Shown one piece after another: positions 45,185 through 56,385 of a stretch of DNA of 64,000 nucleotides. Position numbers and translations under genes: made by a program. The notes beneath the pieces were generated by a model. It saw only the letters and a program-made list of their open reading frames with translations, did no database searches and was not told the origin of the DNA. Position 1 is the stretch's first letter. The number at the start of each line of letters is the position of its first letter. Source of the DNA: Anaerolineales bacterium (lineage in GTDB: Bacteria > Chloroflexota > Anaerolineae > Anaerolineales > UBA4823); the NCBI GenBank assembly GCA_016929095.1, contig JAFGJM010000056.1:21045-85044 (forward strand), given 5' to 3'.

Positions 45185-45940
45185 ATGGAAATAAACCTTG
45201 CCATTGATAAACAATCGAAAGTCCCATATTACCACCAACTAAAACAAGCCATCCTGAATACTATAGATTTGGGCGGCTTGAAACCCGGTGATATGCTTCC
45301 CGGTGAATTTGCTTTGGCAGAACATTTGGGCATCAGCCGACTGGTGGTTCACCGCGCTTTGCGTGAACTGGTTACCGATGGTGTATTGGAGCGGAAGCGG
45401 GCAGTGGGCACTTTTGTGGCAATGCCGGTAAAACGTGAATTCATGGTGGAAGGCTCACTATTCAGCCTATCAGAGGGATTGGCGAAAAGCGAGTTGGATT
45501 ATTCCAACCGAATATTGACCCAAGAAGTGATCCCGGGTGTGGGCGAGGTCTTGCAAGCCCTTAAGCTGAACGAAGACTCCCAGGTGGTACATCTGATCAG
45601 CCTGCGATATATCAGAGAGTTTCCTTTTGCCATGGAAGAAATGTTCTTTCCCTACACCCGCTTCCCGGCGATGGCGACCCATGATTTAAACAATGCTTCA
45701 ACATATAAAACCCTGAAAAAAATATATGACGCCTATCCCTGTGAAGCAGTCGACCGGGTGAGTGCGGATGGGGCAACCCGTTTCGAGGCATCGTTATTGG
45801 ATATTCGCATCAATCACCCGGTATTGAAGCTGAAGCGCGTGGCATTCGATAAATCCGGTGAGCCGGTTGAATATGCCCTTGTAACTTTTCATGCCGATCG
45901 TTATCAGATTGTCTCCCGCGTAAGAAAAACGGAAAATTAG
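45185..45940 (+). CDS. GntR-family regulator with UTRA domain
   Basis: A 251-residue regulator. The winged-helix DNA-binding domain spans about residues 10-75 (VPYYHQLKQAILNTIDLGGLKPGDMLPG ... LGISRLVVHRALRELVTDGVL). The UTRA ligand-binding domain (about 95-240) has the usual pattern: VHLISLRYIREFPFAMEEMFF, and C-terminal LKLKRVAFDKSGEPVEYALVTFHADRYQI. Members respond to sugar phosphates. It is downstream of the FGGY kinase and PLP lyase on the same strand, and probably regulates them. Confidence 0.92.
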   Translation: MEINLAIDKQSKVPYYHQLKQAILNTIDLGGLKPGDMLPGEFALAEHLGISRLVVHRALRELVTDGVLERKRAVGTFVAMPVKREFMVEGSLFSLSEGLAKSELDYSNRILTQEVIPGVGEVLQALKLNEDSQVVHLISLRYIREFPFAMEEMFFPYTRFPAMATHDLNNASTYKTLKKIYDAYPCEAVDRVSADGATRFEASLLDIRINHPVLKLKRVAFDKSGEPVEYALVTFHADRYQIVSRVRKTEN

Positions 45941-45948
45941 TGTGTTAA

Positions 45949-46713
45949 TTATTCCCGCATGATATTTATTAATTGGGAGGCGTTTTTTGGGGCAAAGCCT
46001 TCAAAGTCATTGTTAAAAAAGACATAGATGGCTTGCGCGCCGCGGGTTTCCATCCTGTGGATGATATCAACTATCTCGTGGAGCTCTTCTTCGGAATAAT
46101 CATAGGTATACCAATGTTTTCGTCCATGCAGACGCAGATATCCGTTTGAAGAAGTCGTGAAATCGGTGAGTGTGCTGCGGGGCGAATCGGGGTTGCAGAA
46201 GGTCACGCCAAATTCCTTGAGCAGAGCAAATGTTTCGCCGGTCAGCCAGCGTCGGTGGCGGAATTCAACGGCAATTTTCTGGGGATCTTGAAAAGTGGAT
46301 AATGCAGTTCTTAGGCGTTGGATGTCATAAGGTGTGGCAGGCGCCAGTTGGAGCAGGATCAGACCCAGTTTATCCTCAAGCAGAGAAGCAGAGCGTTCAA
46401 AATTCCGGATATCCCCGGTCACATTTTCCAGGTATTTGCGGTGGGTGATGATGCGGGGCGCTTTGAGCACATAGCGAAAACCTTGGGGGGCTTTTTCGCG
46501 CCATTTGATGTAGGTCTGATCTTTAAATGAGCGGTAAAACGTGGCGTTGATTTCCACACTATTAAACTGGGTAGCGTAGAATGAAAACCACCTGGCTTTG
46601 GCAAGGTTGTCAGGATAGAAGACGCCGCGCCAATGGTCGTAGGTCCAGCCGGAAGTGCCGATGTATATTTTTATTACACTTCCTCCAAATATTGGAAAGA
46701 AAGAGGAAAACAA
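45949..46713 (-). CDS. DUF72 family protein
   Basis: A 254-residue DUF72 (YecE-like TIM-barrel) protein. Conserved words IYIGTSGWTYDHWRG near the start, YATQFNSVEINATFYR, KAPRIITHRKYL, KIAVEFRHRRWL and YLRLHGR are typical. The function is unknown; family members are single-domain and widespread. A TTG start at 46713 is preceded by AAAGGAG (a GTG in another frame overlaps but is not used). It begins 9 bases after the HEPN gene stop on the same strand, so the HEPN/MNT pair and DUF72 may share a transcript. Confidence 0.88.
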   Translation of the reverse strand: MFSSFFPIFGGSVIKIYIGTSGWTYDHWRGVFYPDNLAKARWFSFYATQFNSVEINATFYRSFKDQTYIKWREKAPQGFRYVLKAPRIITHRKYLENVTGDIRNFERSASLLEDKLGLILLQLAPATPYDIQRLRTALSTFQDPQKIAVEFRHRRWLTGETFALLKEFGVTFCNPDSPRSTLTDFTTSSNGYLRLHGRKHWYTYDYSEEELHEIVDIIHRMETRGAQAIYVFFNNDFEGFAPKNASQLINIMRE

Positions 46714-46722
46714 TTACTCCTT

Positions 46723-47103
46723 TTAGTTTAGATTACTGATCCATTTTTTACTGGCAGCTAAGAAGTCAGTGGTATCTTTCAATAGTATTTCAATATCTTT
46801 TCGGGTTAATACAGATATATTTGAATAATCCCCCAATTGGCGTTGACTGAATGCAGCCAGTAAAGATTGATGAAAACGAGGGTCTAATTCTTTTGTCTTA
46901 GCGAAATATTGACCAAAAGCAGCAATGACTGCATGATGACTGGAAAATGATAAGCCGCGTTTATTAAGAAGTGCTTCAGCGATAAAAAACATAGCATAAT
47001 ATAAACGCGAAGCAGCCGAGTCGAAATCACCATCGTCAGATAATAATTTTGCCGAGCGAATATATCGTTCGGCTTTATCGAATAATGGATCAGAATTGTT
47101 CAA
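46723..47103 (-). CDS. HEPN domain protein (UPF0332-like)
   Basis: A 126-residue all-helical HEPN protein. The R-x6-H motif of HEPN nucleases is seen in KRGLSFSSHHAV. Other family segments: AASRLYYAMFFIAEALLNKRGL and FHQSLLAAFSQRQLGDYSN. Such proteins often pair with a minimal nucleotidyltransferase, as here, as a toxin-antitoxin or defence pair. The TTG at 47103 is preceded by AGGAGAG (the longer frame to 47163 runs inside the MNT gene). The gene overlaps the MNT end by 14 bases. Confidence 0.82.
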   Translation of the reverse strand: MNNSDPLFDKAERYIRSAKLLSDDGDFDSAASRLYYAMFFIAEALLNKRGLSFSSHHAVIAAFGQYFAKTKELDPRFHQSLLAAFSQRQLGDYSNISVLTRKDIEILLKDTTDFLAASKKWISNLN

Positions 47104-47461
47104 TGGGAATACTCTCCTGTCGTAGATTCTGCCAAAGCATCCCCTTAGCACTTTGATATTCATATTCCGTTCCTGGAAGAACAGAAATTAATACTTGATA
47201 TCGAAGATTTAAATCTGATAAAACAGAGCTTATTCTCTGTATCTCTTTCCCAGGTTGGATTTTATTCTTGTAGATCAATAAAATATCAACATCAGAATCC
47301 GCATTTTCCTCTCTTCTGGCATAAGACCCATAAATCAAGACCATAGGAGCGGATCGGCCATATATTTTCCGTAATTCTGCTTGGAAATCTAATATAGCAG
47401 CCTTTACAGTTGTCCGGTAGATTTGGCGAGAAATTTCGGGATTGTTTCTTTTTGTATCCAT
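47090..47461 (-). CDS. Minimal nucleotidyltransferase (MNT) domain protein
   Basis: A 123-residue protein with the MNT signature GSYARR (residues 45-50) and D-V-D at 57-59, the two catalytic aspartates. MNT proteins of HEPN/MNT pairs can modify their partner with AMP, as in the MntA/HepT system. The third Asp region (QVLISVLPG) lacks an obvious acidic residue, so activity is not certain. It is upstream of and overlapping the HEPN gene. Confidence 0.84.
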   Translation of the reverse strand: MDTKRNNPEISRQIYRTTVKAAILDFQAELRKIYGRSAPMVLIYGSYARREENADSDVDILLIYKNKIQPGKEIQRISSVLSDLNLRYQVLISVLPGTEYEYQSAKGMLWQNLRQESIPIEQF

Positions 47462-47495
47462 AATTTGATTATACCGAGATTTTTTACAAAAAGGA

Positions 47496-49070
<1,575 letters not shown>

Positions 49071-49295
49071 AAGGTAAGTTTAGAATGAAATAGGGTAAAA
49101 GTCAATTGTTATCGGAGAATATCTGTCATTTCTTCTCCGCCAGAAACGCGCAGTCATCTTGCTCGGAATATGTTTTGTACATTGTCAAGAGGATTGCTTC
49201 TCTGAAAGGGTGCCGAGCAATCGTTGGACTGATGGTCTCCTTGCCACAAAAATAATCAGACTGTGCTTTAGCGAGAAGAATTATTTTTCTTGTAT

Positions 49296-51995
49296 TTAAT
49301 CGCTGATAGCTGAAAGCTGATGGCTGATAGCTTGATTCTCTTCGATAGACTCTTTCGCCTGTTTGACAAAAAAATGCATGCGGTTGAAGAAGTTCACCTC
49401 GCTCACCCCTGCGTCGACATCCAGTAACAAGAGATTGAGCTGAGGATATTTACCTTTCATCCGTTTCTGCACACCCTTGGCTATGACGTGGTTGGCTATA
49501 CAACCAAAAGGCTGCAGGCAGAGTACGTTTTGCACCCCACTTTTTACTAAGGAGGCGATCTCGCCGGCAATCAGCCATCCTTCGTCGTATTGGTGGTTTA
49601 AACTGATCATCTCTTGTGCATTTTTGGCTACATTCTGGATACTTATATGGCGATGATACTCACGAAAGCCCTGCATGATTTCATCGAATTGGTGTAAAAA
49701 ATCCCGGGAGAGCTTTTGACCGAGAATAGATATATACCACATGGCATCCTTCTTCTTAATGTCTGTCTTGACATTATGAACGATGCCGACCAACCCTCCG
49801 GCAAAGAATTCAAAAAAGCTGGGCGCCACAACCTCGATGCCCTGCTCCATCATCCATTGGGCGGCATAATTATTCGAAAAATCGTTATATTTGGCGTAAA
49901 TTTCTCCAACGATCTCTACTTTAGGATATGTTTGCGGAAATGTTTCGATTTTATTGATTTCTTTTACTGCCTGTTCGAGAACTGGAGGCAGGAAATTCTT
50001 GGTTATCGGAAATGAGCTGTTCATAAAAGTTTTCAAATATTTATCTACACAGGCTTGTGTGGCGCCTTTTTGCTTTTTTTTTACGATGGTAGAAAAATAC
50101 ATATTGGTGAGCGCATCCATGAACATCATACCCAGGGCGGATTTATAGACATATTCTATTCGATCCAGTTTGAATCCCGGTTGTTCGTTGAATTTAATAA
50201 AGCTTGTGGCTAAAGTCACTACGGGCACCTGCGCAAAACCGGCTGCCACCAGGGCTGCGCAATACGCCCCCATCAATTCGGCAATATCGGGACAAATCAC
50301 CGGTTTTCCCAATAGTTGCTCGAGAGCCTTTTGAATCGCCGGGTTACGGAACGTGCCTCCTTGAACGATGATATGGTCGCCAAGAATATCGGTATTAGTG
50401 ATTTTCAACACTTTATGTAAGGCGTTCTTAACCACTGAATATGCCAAACCGGCTGAAATATCGTTGATTTCTGCTCGCTCACGCAGCGCTTGTTTCACCC
50501 TGGAATTCATAAAAACGGTGCAACGGGTTCCCAGGTTGCAGGGAGATTTCGCTGAACATGCCAGACGTGCAAAATCTGCCACTTTATATCCCATGCCCGC
50601 GGCGAAGGATTCGATAAAGGAACCGCAGCCGGAAGAACAAGCTTCATTGATTTCTATATTTTGGATGTGCCCGTCCCTGATGAATAAAGCCTTCATATCT
50701 TGACCGCCGATATCCAGAATGAAACTGACTTTTTCATCAAAGGCTTTAGCAGCCCGGAAGTGGGCCAGAGTTTCCACCATGCCCTCATCGATGCCAAAAG
50801 CGGCGCGGATTAAATCTTCACCATAACCGGTAACCATGCTTCTAGCAATTCTTGGCAAAAAACAGCGGCTTTCAAAACGCTGGCAAATCTCTTTCAATCC
50901 AGTTTGTACCGCTCTTATAGGGTTGCCGCCGTTGTTGGCATAATAGTCATAGGCAATCCTGCCCTGTTTGTCGGTCAATATAATTTTAGTGGTGGTAGAG
51001 CCTGAATCAATGCCCAGGAAATAATTGCAATTCTCAATACTTTCACTATCGATGTGAGCGATCTTTTGTTGTTTGCGCTTATCTTCCCACAAGGCATATT
51101 GTGCAGTGGATTCAAAAAGCGCTTTGTGGCGGTTTTGATGAGGGTGAATATCCTTTTCTTGGCAGTGTAAAGCCTCGATCAAATCTTGAATTATATATGT
51201 GCGATCATGCGGGGAAACTGCCATAGCTGCGCCATATGCGGTTAATAATTCCGGATGTTGAGGCGTTGTAACCTGGTCCTTATCTATATTTAAGACATTC
51301 AGGAAAGCCTGTTTTAAGGATGGTATGAAGGTGAGAGGACCTCCGCTGAAGAGGATTTTTGGTCGTGGGTCCCTGCCTCGAGATAGTGTTGCCAGGGTTT
51401 GCAAAACTACGGCATGGAATACGGAGGCGGCCATATCTTCTTTCGCCACCTGGCGGCTTAATAAGTTTTGCAAATCGGTTTTGGCAAACACGCCGCAGCG
51501 GGAAGCTATGGGATAGATGGTGGTATGGCGGCTGGCGAGGCGGTCCAATTCTGTTACCGGGACGTTCAACAATGTTGCCATTTCATCGATGAAGGCGCCT
51601 GTTCCACCGGCGCATGAACCATTCATGCGGATATCGGGTCGGAAAGTTTCATCGAAAAAGATGATTTTGGCGTCTTCACCCCCGATATCGATCAGCGTTC
51701 TGACTTCCGGAAAACGCCGGCGAACAGCTTCGGCTGAAGCAACTACTTCTTGAATGAAAGGAAAGCCAAACTTCTCTGCAATGCCCATATCAGCCGAGCC
51801 GGTGATTAACATATTTACCTGAATATTACCGAGATTATATTGAGCTTCGTTTAACATCCGTTCCAGCGTGGGCAGCGTATCTGCATTGTGGCGGCGGTAA
51901 GTGGAGAAAACCACTTCGCCGTCAGAATCGATGAACACAATTTTTCCTGTGGTAGAGCCGATATCTACTCCCATCTGATAAGTATTTGTAATCAT
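49296..51995 (-). CDS. BadF/BadG/HgdC-type acyl-CoA dehydratase activase, double ASKHA
   Basis: An 899-residue protein with two activase (ASKHA ATPase) modules and part of the dehydratase-activase C-terminal domain. Module 1: [13 protein letters not shown] (residues 6-18), [26 protein letters not shown]. Module 2: [13 protein letters not shown] (about 329), [29 protein letters not shown]. The C-terminal third resembles the DUF2229-like part of large activases ([53 protein letters not shown]), shorter than the about 1400-residue versions. Members reduce an Fe-S cluster with ATP to drive radical dehydration of 2-hydroxyacyl-CoA; no dehydratase gene is nearby. The last dozen residues are encoded by a short repeat. 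Confidence 0.9.
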   Translation of the reverse strand: MITNTYQMGVDIGSTTGKIVFIDSDGEVVFSTYRRHNADTLPTLERMLNEAQYNLGNIQVNMLITGSADMGIAEKFGFPFIQEVVASAEAVRRRFPEVRTLIDIGGEDAKIIFFDETFRPDIRMNGSCAGGTGAFIDEMATLLNVPVTELDRLASRHTTIYPIASRCGVFAKTDLQNLLSRQVAKEDMAASVFHAVVLQTLATLSRGRDPRPKILFSGGPLTFIPSLKQAFLNVLNIDKDQVTTPQHPELLTAYGAAMAVSPHDRTYIIQDLIEALHCQEKDIHPHQNRHKALFESTAQYALWEDKRKQQKIAHIDSESIENCNYFLGIDSGSTTTKIILTDKQGRIAYDYYANNGGNPIRAVQTGLKEICQRFESRCFLPRIARSMVTGYGEDLIRAAFGIDEGMVETLAHFRAAKAFDEKVSFILDIGGQDMKALFIRDGHIQNIEINEACSSGCGSFIESFAAGMGYKVADFARLACSAKSPCNLGTRCTVFMNSRVKQALRERAEINDISAGLAYSVVKNALHKVLKITNTDILGDHIIVQGGTFRNPAIQKALEQLLGKPVICPDIAELMGAYCAALVAAGFAQVPVVTLATSFIKFNEQPGFKLDRIEYVYKSALGMMFMDALTNMYFSTIVKKKQKGATQACVDKYLKTFMNSSFPITKNFLPPVLEQAVKEINKIETFPQTYPKVEIVGEIYAKYNDFSNNYAAQWMMEQGIEVVAPSFFEFFAGGLVGIVHNVKTDIKKKDAMWYISILGQKLSRDFLHQFDEIMQGFREYHRHISIQNVAKNAQEMISLNHQYDEGWLIAGEIASLVKSGVQNVLCLQPFGCIANHVIAKGVQKRMKGKYPQLNLLLLDVDAGVSEVNFFNRMHFFVKQAKESIEENQAISHQLSAISD

Positions 51996-52116
51996 GATGA
52001 AAACCTGATGTTGATACGGTAGTGAAAGCCTTTTAATATATTTTTGGGGTTCGGTACCCTGCGCATTTTGGACGAAGAGGCGCCTGAAATGGTTATATAC
52101 CCGGTTTTTCTATCGA

Positions 52117-52754
52117 TTATCCCTTGTGGTTATTATCATTAACCCCCATACTGGTACAAAAGATTTGGATTATTTCATCCACCCAATCCTCTTGTGGGAT
52201 AGCGAGAACATTTTTTCCCCCATGATTTCCTGAGTCATCACGTGGTACATCATCATCCCGATGAATACCTTGGCAGTGAGAAATGGATTTTCTAAGGGAC
52301 GAATTCTTCCGGACTGGCTTTGTTTATCAAGATAATCCGCCAATATCATATTGGATTTAAGTATGGATTCCCGGTAAACCTACTCGGCGCACATTGGGAA
52401 ACGGATTCCATCTGCCATGACCATTTTAATAAGGGGTAAAGATTCATCCAAAAATCTCAGAAAAGTTGCGGCAATGTTGCGTAGAGTTAATTCAATCGGC
52501 TGGTCTTCAATGAGCAAATCTGCCAGGCGGGGGACGAAAGATCGTTCATTGAGAATGGCTGAAAATATTTGTTCTTTACTATCGAAGTATAAATAAATGG
52601 TCCCTTTGGCAATGCCGGCCAGGTTGGCGATTTCGGAAACATTGGCGCCTGAGAATCCTTTGTTGACAAAGACTTGCATGGCGGCTTCGATAATTTGTCC
52701 GCGCCGGTCGTGAAGATATTGTTCGCGTTGATCGTTGGATACAATGGGTGACAT
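52117..52754 (-). pseudogene. TetR-family regulator broken by a nonsense codon and a frameshift
   Basis: The intact part starts ATG 52754 (GGAGG just upstream) and encodes a TetR DNA-binding domain: REQYLHDRRGQIIEAAMQVF, ANVSEIANLAGIAKGTIYLYF. After 124 residues a TAG (about 52380-52382) cuts the frame, but reading on in frame gives a normal TetR C-terminal part (MILADYLDKQSQSGRIRPLENPF, FIGMMMYHVMTQEIMG). A one-base shift in a G5-A6 run near 52230 then restores the expected tail KNVLAIPQEDWVDEII up to a TAA at 52117. The original product would be about 212 residues. A perfect operator lies just upstream (52764-52797). The BadF-type activase follows on the same strand, probably its former target. 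Confidence 0.85.
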
Positions 52755-52763
52755 ATGCCTCCA

Positions 52764-52797
52764 AATAATAATGACTGTATGGTCAGTCATTATTATT
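52764..52797. promoter_or_regulatory. Perfect TetR-type operator
   Basis: Arms AATAATAATGACTG (52764-52777) and CAGTCATTATTATT (52784-52797) around TATGGT. It lies directly upstream of the broken TetR gene. TGACT-N8-AGTCA-like symmetry is typical of AcrR/QacR-type sites. Confidence 0.75.
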
Positions 52798-53127
52798 CAA
52801 TCAAGATCGATCATTGTCAATTGATATGTCCCCATCACCCGATTGGTCCGACAATCGAAGCGCTTGACTGCGGTGCATATTTTTCGTCAACCTTTGACCA
52901 TCGATGATAAAATTGCCCTGTCAAGTAAATAATGGCAGATGATGTATAAATCAACCATTGCGTTTCAGCGGGAAAGCATGGTTGAAGATAAATTTGTATC
53001 GGTAATTCATCTTTTCAAAATATCGCTTCTATCAGTCATAAATTGCAGGAGACACTATCACTGTGGCAGTTTTGTTATCTTCTTATATCGAACATATGAG
53101 GAGAACAATACTAATTCAGGAGGAGAA

Positions 53128-54267
53128 ATGCACAAACATCTTGAGCATAAAAGGGAAGTTCGACCTCAAAAAATCAAACATCTATCGCCAGGTAATATCG
53201 TTGTTATTGCTTTCGTGACCATCTTATTAGTATCGATTTCGGGGTGCGAATTCACGCAAAAAACCACCGCACCCGCGGCGGAAGAGGAAATGTCCCAGCC
53301 GCCGCCGGTCGCCGCGGCTACGGATACTCCTATACCCAGCGCCACCCAACCCAACCTGGAGGCCACACAGTGGGCAGAACAAACAGCCAATGCACCCGCC
53401 AATCAGACTCAGCAAGCTCGAGAAGCCGAAGCCACCCAATTTGTTTTGAAGCTCACCGAAGACGCCATCGCCACTGCCACAGCGGCATTGAACGCCCCGG
53501 TGCTGGATGAACTCCCCAGATATGGCGTCGATAGTGCCTCCGGGCATGTTGCCTGGCTGCATGACCCGGTAACCGTCTCTATAGACGGTTACCGTTCCAG
53601 CTCGTCTGCCAATGATTATGGCGACCTGTCAGTCAAGGATTTTGTTTTGGCGGCGGATATCAATTGGGATACCGAGTATGGCGTCTCCGGATGTGGGTTT
53701 TCCCTGCGTTCGGATGGCAATACCGAATCAGCTAACCAATACCGGGTGATATTCACACGCAGCACCGATGGGCATGTTTTTTTCAATGCCCTTTTAAATG
53801 GCAAAGTGGCTAATTACAAAGATCTTTATGCAAATTTTTACGATCCCGAATTGGATTGGAATAACGGGGCAACGAACCATATGGCAATCGTGGTGCGGGG
53901 GAATAGCATTCGAATATTTTCGAATAGAAATTTGGTCGGAGAGGTCGATCTCACCGAATCACCCCCCTCAAAGCCGGTATTGCCCGACAAACCGGTTAAG
54001 CCTCCATCCCCCTCGAGCGATTTAAGCGGCAAAGATTTGCAAGAAGCCAAGAAAGCCTACCAGCAATTATTGACTGAATACAAAGAAGATATGGATAAGT
54101 ACGATGAAATGTCTTCAAAGATCCTTGCCGAGCACAATGCGATACTGAATGCTTACGATCAGATGCAAGGTGTTTACGAGGAAGGTTTTGTGGGATTACT
54201 GGCGTATGCCTCTTCAGGCTATTCCAATTGCCAATTCACGAATGCCTGGTTGTGGGTGATCGAATGA
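53128..54267 (+). CDS. Secreted lipoprotein with LamG-like domain, copy 1
   Basis: A 379-residue lipoprotein with signal IVVIAFVTILLVSISGC (Cys at about residue 33). A Pro/Ala-rich linker containing TQPNLEATQWAEQTANAP and a coiled-coil-like stretch leads to a concanavalin-like domain (about 130-270: VTVSIDGYRSSSSANDYGD, DFVLAADINWDTEYGVSGCGF, IFTRSTDGHVFFNALLNGK) and a C-terminal helical part (KDLQEAKKAYQQLLTEYKED, coiled coil) ending NAWLWVIE. ATG 53128 follows AGGAGG. A close paralogue lies downstream at 54918. Function unknown; surface carbohydrate binding is a guess. Confidence 0.78.
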   Translation: MHKHLEHKREVRPQKIKHLSPGNIVVIAFVTILLVSISGCEFTQKTTAPAAEEEMSQPPPVAAATDTPIPSATQPNLEATQWAEQTANAPANQTQQAREAEATQFVLKLTEDAIATATAALNAPVLDELPRYGVDSASGHVAWLHDPVTVSIDGYRSSSSANDYGDLSVKDFVLAADINWDTEYGVSGCGFSLRSDGNTESANQYRVIFTRSTDGHVFFNALLNGKVANYKDLYANFYDPELDWNNGATNHMAIVVRGNSIRIFSNRNLVGEVDLTESPPSKPVLPDKPVKPPSPSSDLSGKDLQEAKKAYQQLLTEYKEDMDKYDEMSSKILAEHNAILNAYDQMQGVYEEGFVGLLAYASSGYSNCQFTNAWLWVIE

Positions 54268-54310
54268 TATGATTATCCGGATTCAATGACAAAAGTCTGA
54301 AAGAAAATTG

Positions 54311-54346
54311 ATTACCGCAAGATAAAACGTCTTGCGGTAATTTTTT
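54311..54346 (+). terminator. Intrinsic terminator after the first lipoprotein gene
   Basis: Arms ATTACCGCAAG (54311-54321) and CTTGCGGTAAT (54331-54341), a 9-base loop, then TTTTTT. It shows that the two lipoprotein genes are separate transcription units. Confidence 0.85.
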
Positions 54347-54515
54347 GTAGGGATACCATATCGATAGACAAGCTCCGCTTTTCATATGTGAGAAAATGAT
54401 GCATTTCTCTGATAAATGAATAATATCTTGTTGCTATTAAGAGAAGTTCTTTAGTGATGAAATGATCTTCTCGCTTTGCAGTAGATTGCTTCGTTTCTTT
54501 GTGCATCCTTATGAA

Positions 54516-54630
54516 CTGTCACTGCGAGAAGCACATTCACTTCGTTCAGTGTAAACTTTGCGACGAAGCAGTCTCCATCAATGATAAAGATTGCTTCGCC
54601 AGGCAAAGAACGCCTGGTTCGCAATGACAG
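54516..54630. repeat. GTCATTGCGAG-type hairpin repeat
   Basis: CTGTCACTGCGAG (54516-54528) and TTCGCAATGACAG (54618-54630) are inverted ends, with inner inverted words such as GCGACGAAGCAG and GATTGCTTCGCC. Fragments of the same repeat flank it (about 54484, 54675). This type of dispersed repeat is widespread in bacterial genomes. The rest of 54347-54917 holds no gene that I can support. Confidence 0.7.
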
Positions 54631-54917
54631 AAGATGGAAATCTCTCTCTGAATTAAGAGTGGTTATGTGTTGTTGAGATACTCGCAATGACGGATAAACA
54701 AGGGTATAGTCTATATTATGTGATGAGATTATTGTCGATTTTACCGGTGTTAAAGCGAAGCGATGCATAGACATATAAGCTGAGTGATAAAATTATTTTT
54801 ATAGACAATGATCATCCATTGGGATTTCAATACGCGTTAGCAGCGTCTGAAAAAACTTGATGCGTTTTGAATAATCGGGTTGTTTGGATTTGTAATTGAG
54901 TCATGGTTGGAGGCGTT

Positions 54918-56036
54918 ATGGGTAATCATGCATACTTTTTTCTAAAGAATGAAACATGCCTTATTTCTGATACCCGAAGTTGCCATATTAATTCATGGGG
55001 AAAATTGTGGCGTGTGGCAATCGTGATCACTCTCTTTTGGGTTATCACTGCCTGCCAGCCTGCTCAAAAAACGATAACCTCACCCTCGCCAGTGAAGACC
55101 ACGCAACCTCCCCCGACAGTCTCTGCCCCGACACAAACCTTCGCCGCTACCAGCACAACTACGCACACGCCTCAACCCACTATAGATATGGAAGCTACCA
55201 GGGCGGTTGTGAAAGCGGCAGAAACCGCTTCGGCAAGCGCGACAGCCAGGGCAGTTGCGCCCATTCATGCTGAATTGCCCGTCTATAACGCCAGCCCCTC
55301 TTTCGGATACGTGGGAGCGATCTATGAGCCCATTACTTTAACGGTGGACGGATACCATGCCAGCGATTCTACGAATAAGGACGGCGATCTTTCCGTGAGA
55401 AATTTCTTATTAGCCGCCGACATCACCTGGGATTCTGAATACGGCATCGCCGGGTGTGGATTTACGTTTCGCTCGGATGGTGACAAAGATGCCCCTAACG
55501 AATACAGGGTGATACTCTCACGTATCTCTGGTGGGCGGATATATTTCTATGCCTTGGCGAATGGCAAGGTTGCCAATTTTCGCAATTTTTATGCCATACC
55601 ATACGATCCGTCTTTCAAATGGGGCAGCGGTACAACCAATCGATTGACATTGGGAGTCAAGGACAATAACATATATATCTTTTCCAATCAAATATGGGTA
55701 GGCGCTTTGGATATCACCGATCCGCCGCCTCAAGAACCTGTTTTGCCGGAAAAACCAATTAAACCCATTCCTCCGGGAAGCGAATTAACCGGAAAAGATT
55801 TGAAGGAAGCGCAACATGCATATAAACTCGAGATGGAAGAATATCGCGAAGTTTATGAGAATTATAAAGAAGAAGTATCTAAAATTTATGCGGATTACGA
55901 CGCGATTATTTCCGCATATTCATCGAACGATTCGGTTTATGATGAAGGGACTGTTGGCATGCTGGCATATTCAACGGCGGGCAATGTCAATTGCCAGTTC
56001 AGCAATGCCTGGCTTTGGGTGTTGGATCAGCCATAA
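54918..56036 (+). CDS. Secreted lipoprotein with LamG-like domain, copy 2
   Basis: A 372-residue paralogue of the 53128 product. Signal LWRVAIVITLFWVITAC (Cys near residue 45), after an unusually long N-region. Then a Thr/Pro linker (TQPPPTVSAPTQ), the domain PITLTVDGYHASDSTNKDGD, NFLLAADITWDSEYGIAGCGF, VILSRISGGRIYFYALANGK, an acidic coiled-coil-like part (KDLKEAQHAYKLEMEEY) and NAWLWVLDQP at the end. ATG 54918 has TTGGAGGCG ahead. The two copies match at most domain positions, so they arose by tandem duplication. Confidence 0.78.
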   Translation: MGNHAYFFLKNETCLISDTRSCHINSWGKLWRVAIVITLFWVITACQPAQKTITSPSPVKTTQPPPTVSAPTQTFAATSTTTHTPQPTIDMEATRAVVKAAETASASATARAVAPIHAELPVYNASPSFGYVGAIYEPITLTVDGYHASDSTNKDGDLSVRNFLLAADITWDSEYGIAGCGFTFRSDGDKDAPNEYRVILSRISGGRIYFYALANGKVANFRNFYAIPYDPSFKWGSGTTNRLTLGVKDNNIYIFSNQIWVGALDITDPPPQEPVLPEKPIKPIPPGSELTGKDLKEAQHAYKLEMEEYREVYENYKEEVSKIYADYDAIISAYSSNDSVYDEGTVGMLAYSTAGNVNCQFSNAWLWVLDQP

Positions 56037-56039
56037 TAT

Positions 56040-56372
56040 TTATTTCGCCGCATAGCGGTCTTTTTGGTTGAAATAGGTCATGTCGGCGTATCCGGCATAG
56101 ATTTTTGAAGTGTGTTTTACGCCGCCAGGGATGAAATAGCGGTCGCCTTTGCGATATGTTTTCTCGACGCCATTCATGGTCAGGTCGATTTGCCCTTCCA
56201 ACACGACCCCCCATTGACTTTCATGGGCGTGCTCGGGAACCTCAACATCCTGGCTGAATTCCATGAATATGATCTGGTGATTCTCTGCCTGTGAAAGGTA
56301 TGCTGTAATGCCAGGCATCGGGATATCGGCCTGGGGTAATTGGCGGATGGGGTCGGGGAAGATGGTGGACAT
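56040..56372 (-). CDS. Cupin-domain protein, last gene of the dha cluster
   Basis: A 110-residue single-domain cupin. Metal-ligand pattern: VPEHAHESQWGVVLEGQIDL (His-x-His ... Glu) and YFIPGGVKHTSKI (His). Function unknown; small cupins can be isomerases, dioxygenases or sensors. The start GGAGG-x-ATG at 56372 is 13 bases after the dhaM stop, so it is the last gene of the dha operon. It could handle a side product of dihydroxyacetone; that is inference. Confidence 0.85.
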   Translation of the reverse strand: MSTIFPDPIRQLPQADIPMPGITAYLSQAENHQIIFMEFSQDVEVPEHAHESQWGVVLEGQIDLTMNGVEKTYRKGDRYFIPGGVKHTSKIYAGYADMTYFNQKDRYAAK

Positions 56373-56385
56373 AGGGGCCTCCGTA

